From assembly GCA_947683625.1 (NCBI GenBank), contig CANTUR010000069.1:2170001-2234000 (forward strand): a DNA stretch of 64,000 nt, written 5' to 3'. Below the pieces are notes generated by a model. The model was not told the DNA's origin and searched no databases. It saw only the letters and a program-made list of their open reading frames with translations. Source of the DNA: Mallotus nudiflorus (Eukaryota; Streptophyta; Magnoliopsida; Malpighiales; Euphorbiaceae). Made by a program: the position numbers and the translations under genes. This document shows, piece after piece, positions 26,525-37,631 of the stretch. Positions within the stretch are counted from its first letter, which is position 1. Each line of letters begins with the position of its first letter.

Positions 26525-27150
26525 AATATGTTCGTCTAACACCTAAAGAGGTTATAGTGGCATGATTCTGTTTGCCTTACACCTGAAGAGGTTATAGTGG
26601 CATGATTATATTCACCTAACACTTAAGGAGGCTATAGTGGCATGATTTTGATTGCTGATAGCTGAAGAGGTTATAGTGGCAGTATCCGTCTATTCATCTA
26701 ACACTTGAAGAGATTATAGTTATAGTATTTATCTTTTTGCCTAACACTTGAAAAGGTTATTGTGGCAGCATCAGTTTGTTTGCCTAACATCGGAGGAGGT
26801 TTTAGTGGCATGATTTTGCTTGCCTGACACCTAAAGAGGTTATAGTGGTAGTATCCATATATTCTCCTAATATTTGAAGAGGTTATAGTGCCATGATTCT
26901 GTTCACTTGACATCCAAAGAAGTTATAGTGGTAGTATTTGTCTTTTTGGTTGACACCTAAAGAGGTTATAGTGGCAGTATTTATCTTTTCACCTAACACC
27001 AGAAGAGGTTATAATGGTAGTATATGTTTATTCGCCTAAAACTAAAGGAGGTTATAGTGGCATTATTTTTCTTGGCTGAAACTTAAAGAGGTTATAACAA
27101 TAGCATTTATCTATTCACCTGACACCTAAAGAGGTTATAGTGGCAATATT
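26525..27150. repeat. tandem array of ~40-bp monomers in the 3' region of element B
   Basis: About 15-16 units have the consensus core ACACCTAAAGAGGTTATAGTG followed by GCATGATTCTGTTTGCCTA. The array lies between the PMD gene and the polypurine tract. The monomer is unrelated to the ~21-bp monomer of element A at 1-235, although both arrays occupy the same element position. Confidence 0.9.
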
Positions 27151-27277
27151 CCAATAATCAAATCACAATGACATAGCACTCAAGTAAGTACCTCTCTCTT
27201 TAGAAAATGATTTTTTAGCATCTTTACATTTGCTTCACATGTATTAACACTAGTGCTAGGTGGCTATGCAACACACG

Positions 27278-27293
27278 TGAAGCAAAGGGCAAC
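27278..27293 (+). other. polypurine tract of element B
   Basis: GTGAAGCAAAGGGCAAC precedes TGTCATACC directly. It is purine-rich except at its ends and in the expected position for a 3' LTR. Confidence 0.55.
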
Positions 27294-29269
27294 TGTCATA
27301 CCTCAAATTTGACTGTCCTTAAAAAAGTTCCAATGATGAAATGAGCCTCCGAGATGACTAGAGTATACTCATGCGCAACACCTCTGAAATGTGCAACCTT
27401 AAAAAACTAACTGACCCCACCAGTGTACAAAATTGATCACCAAGCCATTAAGTTATGCTTTGACCTTATGAAATATAAATTATCAAGATAATGAGAAGCT
27501 TATTTCAAGAATTCCTTTCTCGTAATGCTTAACTTGTTGGGCCGGTGTTCATTTTATTAAATTAGGACCCAACTTTGTGAAAAAATGGAAATCAATTTTG
27601 ATAAGAAGGACTTCAGAAACACGTCCAGAAGGCTCCAAAACCTCTAAAAGTGGTCCTAGAATGGTCCAACACAACCCAAGGATCATCGTGTGTTGCTTAG
27701 AAGTACGTGTAAAGCCATAAACACCCCTAACTATCACATGCTAAAATTGAAGCCAAACTAGACAAAACGGACTTCAGAGACACGTGGGGAGGCTCCAAAA
27801 ACTCCAAAAGTGGTCTTGAAATGGTCCAAAACAAGCCAAGGATTAGCACATGTCACTCAGAAGCGCGCGTATACACCTATAGGTGTCACGTGCTAAAATT
27901 GAGGTCGAATTAGACAAAATGAATAGTGAAAACATGTCTTAAAGGCCTAAAAACCTTAGCAACCAACCTTGGTATAGTCCGCATAAGCCCTAGTCAGAGC
28001 ATGTAACACATGAAATAGTGTGTGAGAGCGCACGTGTAGGCATGGCCACGTACCAAACGCATGACCACGTGCACTTTGCGTGGCCACGCCTATACCCCCA
28101 TATTCCACACATTTTCATTATAAATAAACACCTTTATACCCCCATTTTAATAAGGGAGAGCAAGTGGAAACACATACACACTCAAAATATCTATCTGATC
28201 GAAGGCACTGGAAACCCCTTTTTAAATAATTTTTACTCTCCTATTACTTTTTTCTTAGGTGATTAGATCTCTTTTCCATCAAACCAAGCCTTATCTTTGT
28301 CAAAGCATGCTTTAAAGGTATACAAACTAGTATCATTCCATTATCATTTTAAACCTCTCAATGAGGAAAGCTTGATAATCTCTCAAAGCTAAAGCTTCAA
28401 AACCTACACAAGCTCAGTTGAATATGAGGACCACAGAGTCATTTTAACATTGTTGTGCTTATGTGATGAGACTGGCAATTTTGCATGCTATATAAATAAT
28501 TTATGCTTTATTATGCTCATTTCATATCATCATTATGCATCCTCTAGTTCTGAAACATGAAATCACATCGTAATTGTCAATAATATGAAAAGTTCATATC
28601 CTAGAATAGAGTCATCATGTTTCCAATCCAGTGATGACATCATGCATCCCCTATATTATCATCATAGTATAAATAATCACTACGAGCATGCATAATCATC
28701 TATATTTTGCTTACTCTTTCAAGTGATTGAGTGTCCATTGCTTATCCTATTATTTATATGATTAAGCAAGCTGTGTGAATGGTTGTATTTGCTTTGCATA
28801 TTCATCATATCTAAATTAGATTTACTTTTCCATAATCCTTTTTATATGTATATATTTTATTAGGAAAGTAATGTAATAATAACATGTTTAACTTTACTAT
28901 CTTTCAGTATTTGATGAACTGTGTGAATGCTATACAAATTATCATTATTGAAACTAAAGTGTTGTGGTAGCTATACATTGAACATCGTATAATGACAAAT
29001 AGTAAAAAAAAGTATATACGATCCCCAAACCTTGAAATATTTGTTAGGGGAAATACTCGTTGAGTGACCCGATATTGTCGCTTTTTTTTCTCGATTTTCT
29101 AAAAATCGGGTGACAACTCCATAAAATCAAAAAAAATCTCGTCCCTCCTGATACCAATCATTTGTCCCTATTCGATAAAGTTGTCATGTCCTCGAAAATA
29201 AAATGAAAAGACCCTTACAAAACCAATTCGCCTTGAAATCGAAAACAAAGAACCAAAAGGTCACTCACA
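27294..29269 (+). repeat. 3' LTR of Tat element B
   Basis: A 1,976-bp LTR starts TGTCATACCTCAAATTTGAC and ends GTCACTCACA. The homologous 5' LTR of element A is inverted at 18,370-23,552. The TATA box is TATAAATA at 28,119-28,126. Three CATGRCCACGTNC-like motifs occur at 28,038-28,090. A 161-bp direct duplication lies at about 27,608-27,930 (GGACTTCAGAAACACGT versus GGACTTCAGAGACACGT). Confidence 0.88.
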
Positions 29270-30459
29270 CCTTTTATTGTAGAAAGAAGCTAAAGTAATA
29301 AAATATAGAAAAATTTTTCATTTTTACGATTGACTTTTTTTTTTCAAAACTAACTTTTTCCAAACATTCTTTCAAAAATATGGTTCTTCTCAAAGTCAAA
29401 AAAGCATGCCAACCTTTGACAACCAGAAAATAACAAATAACATGGACAACACTCATAAAAACAACTTCAAAACAACATAATAATAATTTAGAAAAATAAT
29501 TTAAAACAATAAAAAAATGGACAATAATCAGAAGACAACTGCAAAACAACCATAAAACACTAAAAACATGGACAACAACTTGACAAAACAACCTTTGGCA
29601 ACCAAAAAACAACAAACAACCTCACAAACAACCACAAAACAACTACAAACAATAACAAAACAACTACAAATAATCTTTTAGCAACCAAAAAATAACAAAC
29701 AATCTCACAAAAAACTTACAACAAATCAAATAATAACAAATAATCTCACAAAAATCTTACAACAAATCAAAAAATCTATCAATACTTATAGCACCATAAA
29801 CATAATTTCAAAAACAAAATGAGAAAAAAAAAAGAATTTGAGAATCACCTAGGTGCCAATAGGCAATAACCAAAAATTGACACCCACTCATCAAATAAAA
29901 AAATTCATAGATTGACAAATATCTGTTAATGCTCACAACACCATAATAAACTCTGAAAAAAGAAAAAGAAGAAGATTAAGAAAAGGAAAAAACATGGATC
30001 ATAATTGTTCGATTTTTTTTTTTTTTGTTGCTGGAAATTGATTGTTAATAAAGTTAATTTTGTAAATTTTTGTTATGGTTTGTGATGAATTTGGGAGAAA
30101 GATGAAGAGGTGATGAATGTGGGAGAAATTAGGGAAAAAAATGAAGAGTGGAAAAAGAAAACCGTCTAAATAAAAATAAAAAATAAAAAACAGCATAAAA
30201 ATAAAAGTACAAGAGGCTAATTTTGAAAAAAGACTTTTTGCTTCACTTTGTTATTTGCGTAATTTTATCTAAAGGGAATTCTTAAATTTGGACAAAAGTG
30301 AACTAGCACTACAAAATGAGTCCGCGTTTAACGAATAGTCAGTTAATGTGAAGCCGCCCGCCTACTCAACAACCGTCCAAATTCCACTCTCCTCTTTCTA
30401 TTTATTGTGACTTTTGAGCCGGTCAATTCAAAGTACAAAGAAAGAGAAGTTGTGCAGAA
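29270..30459. other. AT-rich, CAA-rich spacer upstream of the SDR gene
   Basis: No gene is seen. From 29,440 to 29,770 the plus strand is an imperfect repeat of ACAACCACAAAACAACTACAA and CAACAAACAATCTCACAAA blocks. The open frames on the minus strand there only translate this low-complexity tract. The last 150 bp before 30,460 must contain the SDR promoter. Confidence 0.5.
30395..30405 (+). promoter_or_regulatory. possible TATA element of the SDR gene
   Basis: TCTATTTATTG lies about 60 bp upstream of the ATG, in a pyrimidine-rich stretch. It is weak: no perfect TATAAA is present in the preceding 200 bp. Confidence 0.3.
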
Positions 30460-32145
30460 ATGAAGAACCAGGTCTCAACCCAGCTCGAGCCATGGTGCGA
30501 TCTCCGAAACAAGGTGGTCCTAATCACCGGTGCATCCTCTGGTTTAGGCCGAGAATTTTGTGTCAACCTTGCTAAAGCTGGCTGCAGGATTATAGCTGCT
30601 GCCCGCCGTGTAGATCGTCTAAAGTCTCTATGTGATGAAATCAATCAACTTCCTTCCTCGGCTTCTACAGGGAAGACTCCAAGAGCAGTAGCTGTAGAGC
30701 TTGATGTCTGCGCCGATGGACCAACGATTGACAAATCTGTGCAGATTGCTTGGAACGCTTATGGTAGAATCGATGCTGTTATTAACAACGCTGGTGTTAG
30801 AGGTATTTTTCTCTGCTTTTGTTTTTTATTTTGCTGTTTAGAAGAAAATTGCGGTTTGTTGATTAAAGGGTGTCGTTTGATAGGTAGTGTGAAGACACCA
30901 CTTGATTTGTCTGAGGAAGAATGGGACCATGTTGTGAAAACGAATTTGAAAGGATCATGGTTGGTTTCTAAGTATGTTTGTATGCGTATGCGTGGTTCGA
31001 AACAAGGAGGATCCATCATAAATATTTCTTCAATTGCTGGTCTTAATCGTGGACAATTACCTGGAGGTGTTGCCTATGCCTCTTCAAAGGCAGGATTGAA
31101 TGCGATGACGAAGGTATTCTTTTTCTTAATCTTATTGTTACTATTGTCTTAGTTGTTTTGAAGGCTTTTACTGTTATATCAATTTGTTGTCATTTAGGAA
31201 TTGTTGGGATGAAGGATGACTAATAGTAATAGACAGATGAGAGAAGGACATGATTAATAAATGCTGAATTGCCATTACCTAAGTTAATTTGCATATTTTT
31301 ATGTGTTACCTTGTTCTGCTGCTCAAAAAATTTTCTTTTTTGAGAACATGGTTTTGTTCTGTGGCTCATATTTCTTTAATTTAGCTTGGCAGCTGTGATT
31401 GTTCTAGATTGTTGTATCCTCATAGCTTTGGGTTCATGCCATCATGAACTCTTTCTGAGTGTGGTGCCAGCTGGGTGTCTTCTACTTCTCTATGCATGTC
31501 GTAGGCTTTCAACGTTTCTTGTCCATGTCCAATCAATATCATGTTGAAGTTCGTGAGAGCATATGCTTGATTGAGAATTTGAAGTGAACAATTTGGAGTT
31601 TTGACATGAAATATGTATAGTTTTTACTTGCTTAGATATGGTTAATTTACACATACAGAAAATCCACATATATGAATAAAAATTGAAATCATAAATGTGT
31701 GCTGAAACTTGCTTGAATATATTTTAACAAATGAAAAAATGCAGCTCAAAGATTTCACATTCTCTATTTAAAGTGAGCTTGAATATTATTTTGTTTGTCT
31801 GCTGGAATTTTTGTTGGAGGATGATTTGTTGTAGAAAAGAAAAACTGATGATGATGGTATTATCAGGTCATGGCTCTGGAACTGGGGGTGCACAAGATCA
31901 GAGTGAACTCAATATCACCTGGACTCTTCAAATCCGAGATCACTGAGGGCCTCATGCAAAAAGACTGGCTAAATAATGTTGCTTTGAGAACTGTCCCTTT
32001 GAGAGAATATGGCACTTCAGATCCAGCACTGACATCACTTGTCCGATATTTAATCCATGATTCATCAGAATATGTGTCTGGCAATATATTCATTGTTGAT
32101 GCAGGAGCCACCCTTCCAGGTGTACCTATATTCTCATCCCTTTGA
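30460..32145 (+). CDS. short-chain dehydrogenase/reductase (SDRd-like), three exons
   Basis: Exons 30,460-30,802, 30,884-31,113 and 31,867-32,145 join in frame to give 283 residues, the usual size of a classical SDR. The cofactor motif TGASSGLG is at residues 23-30 and NNAG at 109-112. The catalytic set follows: Asn135 (KTN), Ser in NISS at 161-164, and Tyr179-x3-Lys183. Arg49/Arg50 after the second strand (AAARR) favour NADP(H), from family knowledge. Both introns are GT-AG (81 and 753 bp). The substrate is unknown: related plant proteins are annotated as 3-oxoacyl-reductase-like. The C-terminus PIFSSL ends in SSL, accepted as a non-canonical plant peroxisomal signal and, as I recall, present on Arabidopsis SDRd (At3g55290), so a peroxisomal location is plausible. 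No stop or frameshift is seen. Antisense frames at 30,759-31,019 and 31,863-32,291 are shadows. Confidence 0.93.
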
Positions 32146-32320
32146 GTCCATGTACACTCAAGTTCATTTCCAAATAACAGGGTCAGGGTTCTGGCAGAAT
32201 TTAATTTAAATTCTTTCAGATGACCTTTCTGCAATTTGTTCTGTTTCACATGATTCAAGGTGGAACAGTTAGGTTGGTGCAAGAAATTCAATATAGGCCG
32301 ATGGATGTCATCTAATCTTC

Positions 32321-32326
32321 AATAAA
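32321..32326 (+). terminator. AATAAA poly(A) signal of the SDR gene
   Basis: AATAAA lies 176 nt after the stop codon, with T-rich sequence on both sides. This is a normal plant spacing. Homology to the Copia fragment D begins just beyond. Confidence 0.6.
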
Positions 32327-32339
32327 AATTTCTTATCTT

Positions 32340-33790
32340 CTTCAGCAAGTTGTCTCAGTCTACGTATCATTGCTTTGGGACTATTGTTCTCCGATTGTGC
32401 CATCTCACTATGAGATGGAGACTGTTATTGATAAGATGATGATGGATAAAGTGATCCTCAATTTCAATGTGTTTATGGCACTCATGAAAAATATCATTAG
32501 AGGTAGCTTAGATTGCATTTGATTGTCACCACGAATGATGGTAGCATTAGGTTGAGGAACCCTCATATCTTGTAAGAGTCATCCTAAACAACTTCAATTC
32601 AAAACTAGTTGCAGCGAGTGCCCTGTACTCTGCTTCTATACTAAAACGGATATCTACTTTTTGTTTCTTGTGCTAGGAGATGAGAGAATCTCCTAAAAAG
32701 AACAAACTTCCGGTGGTGGAGCATCTGTCAATAGGATCACTGGTCCAATATGCATTAGAGTAAAGCCTATAATACAAGTGAAAACTATGCTGAGAAATGA
32801 AGGTCATGAAATAAATTACCCTTGCTACGACGAATGATACAAAGCATAACTACAAAGCGAGTCGTACGAGGATAGGCTCCGAGTTGGCTAGTATCATGCA
32901 GGACGAGTGGCAGCAAGATAGATAAACTTTTCGACTAAATTTTATATAAAGAGTTGGGTCTTCCGAGATTGCTCCTTACTTAAAATAATCATCTGCAAAT
33001 ATCTCAAAATAAGTAGCAACCCCATAGTGATTATAGGAGATGATCTTCAAATATCAGTGTGCACAAGATCAAAGATAGTAGAAGAAATAGAATCACTAAT
33101 TTTAAAAGGTAAAGCATGATGATTGCCAAGTTCATAAAAAGTACAATTAAAGTTCTCATGTTTGATGCTTCCTGAAATACCACTGGAATATAGTGATTTA
33201 ATTTTAAAGAAGAAACATGATAAAGATGTGAATGCCAAGTAGAACAAGGAAAGAAGGCAGATGTTATAGTGTAAATTGAATTAGAAGGCAAAGAAAAGGG
33301 AGTTCAAATGATTAATCATGTTCCCTGTCCCAAAGATTTACCCTGTCTATGGATCCTACATATAACAACCATGACATGAAAAATGTAAGTCAAATCCAAG
33401 GCCACACAATTTTCCAATAGAGATAATGTTAAATGATATTTTGGAAATACAGAATGCATCATGTAAGGATAAGTTTGAAGTAAAATTTCACCAAATAATT
33501 AACGAATATGCATTAATTATCAATAGTGTGTGTAACTGGAGAAAAAAATTGTATTTTTATGTTTAAAAACATGAGAATTAACGGTGACATGGTTATAACA
33601 ACTAGAATCAAAGAACAAAGATGAGGAAGTAATTGGGATTAATAGATAAGACATACAAAATGGTATTACTGGTAGTTGATTTAGCTAAGACTTGTTTCAA
33701 AGTATCCATATCTATTTGGCTAAGAAGTTCACTTAAAGGTAGAGGAATCAGGTTATTCACTCCAAAGGTTACCAAACTTTAATTTTGTTT
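32340..33790 (-). pseudogene. Copia fragment D: protease end, integrase start, RNase H; RT deleted
   Basis: On the minus strand, PKYHLTLSLLENC and an HRQGKSLGQGT segment (protease/pre-integrase, about 33,440-33,310) are followed by the pre-integrase and integrase start at 33,290-32,990 (GSIKHENFNC, ELGNHHALPF, DLVHTDIW). The frame then passes to the extreme end of RT (VEKFIYLAATRPA, near 32,920) and RNase H (LGDSLISWHKKQ, SIEAEYRALAATSFELKLF, about 32,720-32,590). Most of integrase and RT is missing. No LTR is seen. Its left end touches the 3' flank of the SDR gene, and its right end is followed by the SIRE composite at 33,833. Confidence 0.8.
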
Positions 33791-33832
33791 ATATTTTGAA
33801 CTTTAACTTATATTTGTTGGGTACTAAGTTTT

Positions 33833-34650
33833 TGTTGACCATTTGCATAATCAAACTCCTAATTTTGAATTTTGACAAACAATTTTGATTCTAATGATTT
33901 CAACTAAGTGTGTAGGAATTATATACTAAAAGTATATATTTCTTGATATACATTGGTCTTTTGGGCTAATTTGATCTCTGAGATTTAAGGAGGTCTTTTT
34001 GACATCCTTAGAGCTCTATAGTAAGAAAATGATCTTCATCACTTTTGAAATAAACATCTTAACCTTTATGAATTGAGCTTACTTGTTACAATATGAGCTC
34101 ATTTGGGTATGCAAATTTTAAGTTAAAGTCAGCATATGTAGCTTTCATTTAAGATTGTGCAGCTCTTAGTATTTTAGCAATATCTTGAGCTGCATAGGTT
34201 CAATTGAGGTAATTTAAAGTGATATGGAAAGATAAGATAAATTATCTACAACTTTTATGAAAGTTAAGGCTGATTTGATAATCTCCAGTCTCGAAAAGAT
34301 ATCACAAAGCACTATCTCAATTGAACTTACTACAGGGACTAAATTACACAAAAACTACAAATCCTATCATAGTCCCGACCGGGACAAAAGAAGTCCCAAC
34401 CGGGATCAAGGGAGACCAATTTCTACATAAAACTCAAAAAATAGCATAACCCATCCAGATCCAATGTCCCGATCGAGACATTGCTCTGAACATGGTAGTC
34501 CTTAATAGGATATTGATATCCAAACCGGGACCAAAGCAAAATTTTAAATGCAACAACTCGTAATAATTATTTAATGCTCGTCCTAGTTAGAATTGATAAT
34601 ATCCCGACCAGGACCTGACAAAAAGCAGCTCAAAAGTCCAAATTTCATTC
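33833..34650 (+). repeat. truncated LTR1 of composite E
   Basis: It starts TGTTGACCATTTGCATAATC and matches the first ~800 bp of LTR2 and LTR3. Homology stops after CAAATTTCATTCAAA, where sequence of the element's 3' internal end begins. It contains several TCCCGACCGGGA-type palindromes, for example 34,372-34,385. Confidence 0.85.
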
Positions 34651-34957
34651 AAAAAAGAAAATTTGTATGACTATCTTTCAAATTGGTATCATTTCTTAAA
34701 ACCATCTCCTTTATAATTATTTAATATTTTATAATTTCTTTAAATCCTTATATATGCTCTGTTAATTCTTTCATGATTTGGTACATAATATTGATTTTAT
34801 GCATATATTAAAGGGGAGCAATTTATTGCATCTATTTATTTTGAAAGGGGAAAATATTTTTAATTTAACATGCTTATACACATTATTTATTTTTGACACA
34901 CACACACATTATTTATTATCTTTTCAAATTAGTTGTCAAAGCCAAAAAGGGGGAGAT
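34651..34957 (+). other. 3' internal end of the upstream unit of composite E
   Basis: It matches 42,555-42,859 of the complete unit: CTATCTTTCAAATTGGTATC, the ACACACACAC tract, and the polypurine tract AAAAAGGGGGAGAT directly before LTR2. No coding sequence. Confidence 0.82.
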
Positions 34958-36344
34958 TGTTGACCATTTGTATAATTAAACTCCTAATTTTGGACTTTGA
35001 CAAACAATTTTAATTCTAATGATTTCAACTAAGTGTGTAGGAATTATATACCAAAAATATACATTTTTGGATATACAATGGTCTTTTGGGCTAATTTGAT
35101 CGATGAGATTCAAGGAGGTTTTTTTAACATCATTAGAGCTCTATAATGAGAAAATGATCTTCATCACTTTTGAAGTAGACATCTTAAGCTTTTTAAATTG
35201 AGCTTACTTGTCAAAATCAAAGTGCACAGCTCTCAGTATTACAGCAATATCTTAAGCTATATAAGTTCAAGTGAGGTTATTTAAAGTGATAATAAAAGAT
35301 AAGACAATTATCTACAACTTATATAAAGAAAGTTAAGGCTGATTTAATCATCTTCAGTCCCTAAAATACATCATAAAGCACTATCTCGATCGGACTCAAC
35401 ATAGGGACTAAATTTCATAAAAAGTGCAAATCCTTTCATGGTCCTGACTGGGACATTGAATATCCTGATGGAGATAAAAGAAGTCTTGATCGAGACCAAG
35501 GGAGATCAATTTCTGCATAAAACTCAAAAAATGGCGAAACCCATCTCGATCCAATGTCCTAATTAGAGCATTGATATCCTGACTGGGACTAGAGAAAAAT
35601 TTCAAATGAATCAGCTCATAACGACTATTTAATGCTCATCCCAACCGGGACTGATAATATCCCGACCAAGACCTAACAAAATACAGCTCAAAAGTCCAAA
35701 TTTCATTCAAATGGACTTTATTTTTATGGGAAAGAAATTATTGCTTCCAACAACTATAATTGAATTACTCAAGTATAAATATGACCTTTGAAGATTATTT
35801 TGAGATTAAGAAACTTATTTATTCATAATATACTTTCAAGCATTCAATTAAGCTCTCTAAACTCTTTTAAAATTCATTTTATTGTTATATACTCTTGTGA
35901 GAGTTAGTGAGTGTTAGAATAGAAATTCTTATTCTTATATTTTTTGGGGTTAAGAAAATAGGAAGTGATATTTTATTCTAAAGGAATTGGTTTAAGTGTT
36001 TAGCCATTAAAACACTTGGAAATTCGGTTTTAATGTAAGCCTTGAAAACACTTGTAAATTAATTTTTGAGTGAGCCTTGAAAACTCAAGTTATAAGGTTT
36101 GAGTTAAGCCTAAAACTCAAGTTGTAAAAATCAATTTAGGGAAATAGATTGTGGTGATTTAAAATCCTAACTTGGGGATAAGTTAGGTGGAGATGTAGGA
36201 TTATTAAGTATCTGAACTCCTTAAATTCTTATGTTCATCCTTTTTCCTTTTCAACATTCTTTTTAATTCTTGTTCAAATCTTTTTAATTTCTTATTATTG
36301 TTTAATAGTCCTATTCACACCCCCCCTCCTCTAGGACTTTTTCA
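34958..36344 (+). repeat. LTR2 of composite E (5' LTR of the complete unit)
   Basis: A 1,387-bp LTR starts TGTTGACC and ends CTTTTTCA. TATA box TATAAAT at 35,774-35,780. An array of imperfect TCCCGACCGGGA palindromes lies at 35,435-35,665, just upstream of the TATA box. Confidence 0.9.
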
Positions 36345-36357
36345 ATTGGTATCAAAG
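36345..36357 (+). other. primer-binding site of element E
   Basis: ATTGGTATCAAAG follows the LTR end directly. TTGGTATCAAAGC is the initiator tRNA-Met-type site usual in plant SIRE elements. Confidence 0.78.
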
Positions 36358-36395
36358 CTTGAATTTTAGGAACTTCATTGCTAGAATACAAAATC

Positions 36396-37587
36396 ATGGG
36401 GAGTGAATCATAAAATATTTCTTCACTTAGACCATTCTTTAATGGTGGTGACTATCCTCTTTAGAACTTTAAAATAAAGTTATACCTTGATTGTGATTCC
36501 ATCAAACTATGGGATATTATCCTAAAAGGTTAGGAACCACTTACAACTACCATTGATGGTGTGGTAACTACTTTTGCAAGAAGGCAATAGAATAATAACA
36601 AAAGGAGGAAAATTATAAAAATAAAAAGGCTATGATCACTCTAGTCTCTTCCATGATAAGAAAAGAAGGAGACAAGCTTCAACATTGCATGTCGGCCAAG
36701 GAAATGTAGAAGACCTTAAAAAATCATTATGAAGGCAATGTGCAAGTTAGAAGTAAGAAGGTTCAACTTTACACGTATAATTATGAACTTTTCAAAATGA
36801 AGCCTTAAGAATCAATCAACGGAGATGACAAACCGTCTTAATGCTCTCCTCACAACCCTTAAGACACTTGGAAAATATTTCTCCAAAGAAGAGATGAGCA
36901 ATAAGATTCTAAGAATCCTACTTAAGAAGGATTAGGAATCTCAAGTTACTTTAATTAAGGAAGCTCAATACCTCTCTACTCTCTCAATTAATGTGCTTAT
37001 TGGAAAGGTCCTAACACATGATCTTACAATTAAATAAAGAGGTGAAGAGTAACAAGAGAAGGAAGAGAAAAAATAGCATAGCACTGAAAGCTCTTTAAGA
37101 AGATAGCGAAGAGGAAAGCATTAAAGATTCTAGTGGTGAAGATGGTAATATTATCATGCTCACTAGGAACTTTAAGAAGACAGTGAAAATGAAAGCATTA
37201 AAGATTCTAGTGATGAAAATGGTGATAATGTCATACGCACTAGGAACTTAAAGAAGTTTTTGAGAAAGAAAAATTTCTCAAAAGTAAGGGACTCTAAAAA
37301 GAAGTTTAATGGAGATGGTAAAAAGAAAACCAAAGAAATTACTTGCTATGAATGCAAGAAACTGAGACACATTCGAAGTGAGTGCCTCAAACTCAAATTT
37401 AAGAATAAGGGAGCAAAGGATAGGAAGAAGGTCTTCGAAGCTATATAGGATGACTCCTCTAAATTAGAAAAGGAAAAGGAACAACAGGAAGTAGCCAATA
37501 TTTACTTCATGGATCTTGAAGATGAAAAAGAGGTACCATCTACTTATATCTCTTCTTGTGCCGAATATTATGTTTATGATGAATATA

Positions 37588-37631
<44 letters not shown>

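Larger units (their letters stand above)
23553..29269 (+). mobile_element. Ty3/Gypsy Tat-type element B, 3' part only in window
   Basis: On the plus strand it holds, in order: antisense PMD gene, TGATG-type array, 40-bp satellite array, polypurine tract and 3' LTR. Its left portion (rest of the PMD gene, pol, gag, 5' LTR) was separated by insertion of element A at 23,552 and should lie beyond the left edge. The base after its 3' LTR is 29,270. Confidence 0.82.

Noticed and set aside
29274..29615. Minus-strand 113-codon ORF, hydrophobic
   Set aside because: It translates a CAA/AAC-rich low-complexity tract in the spacer.
30759..31019. Minus-strand ORF over SDR exon 2
   Set aside because: Shadow of the SDR coding sequence.
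31863..32291. Minus-strand ORF of 142 codons over SDR exon 3
   Set aside because: Shadow of the exon and 3' UTR; no family features.
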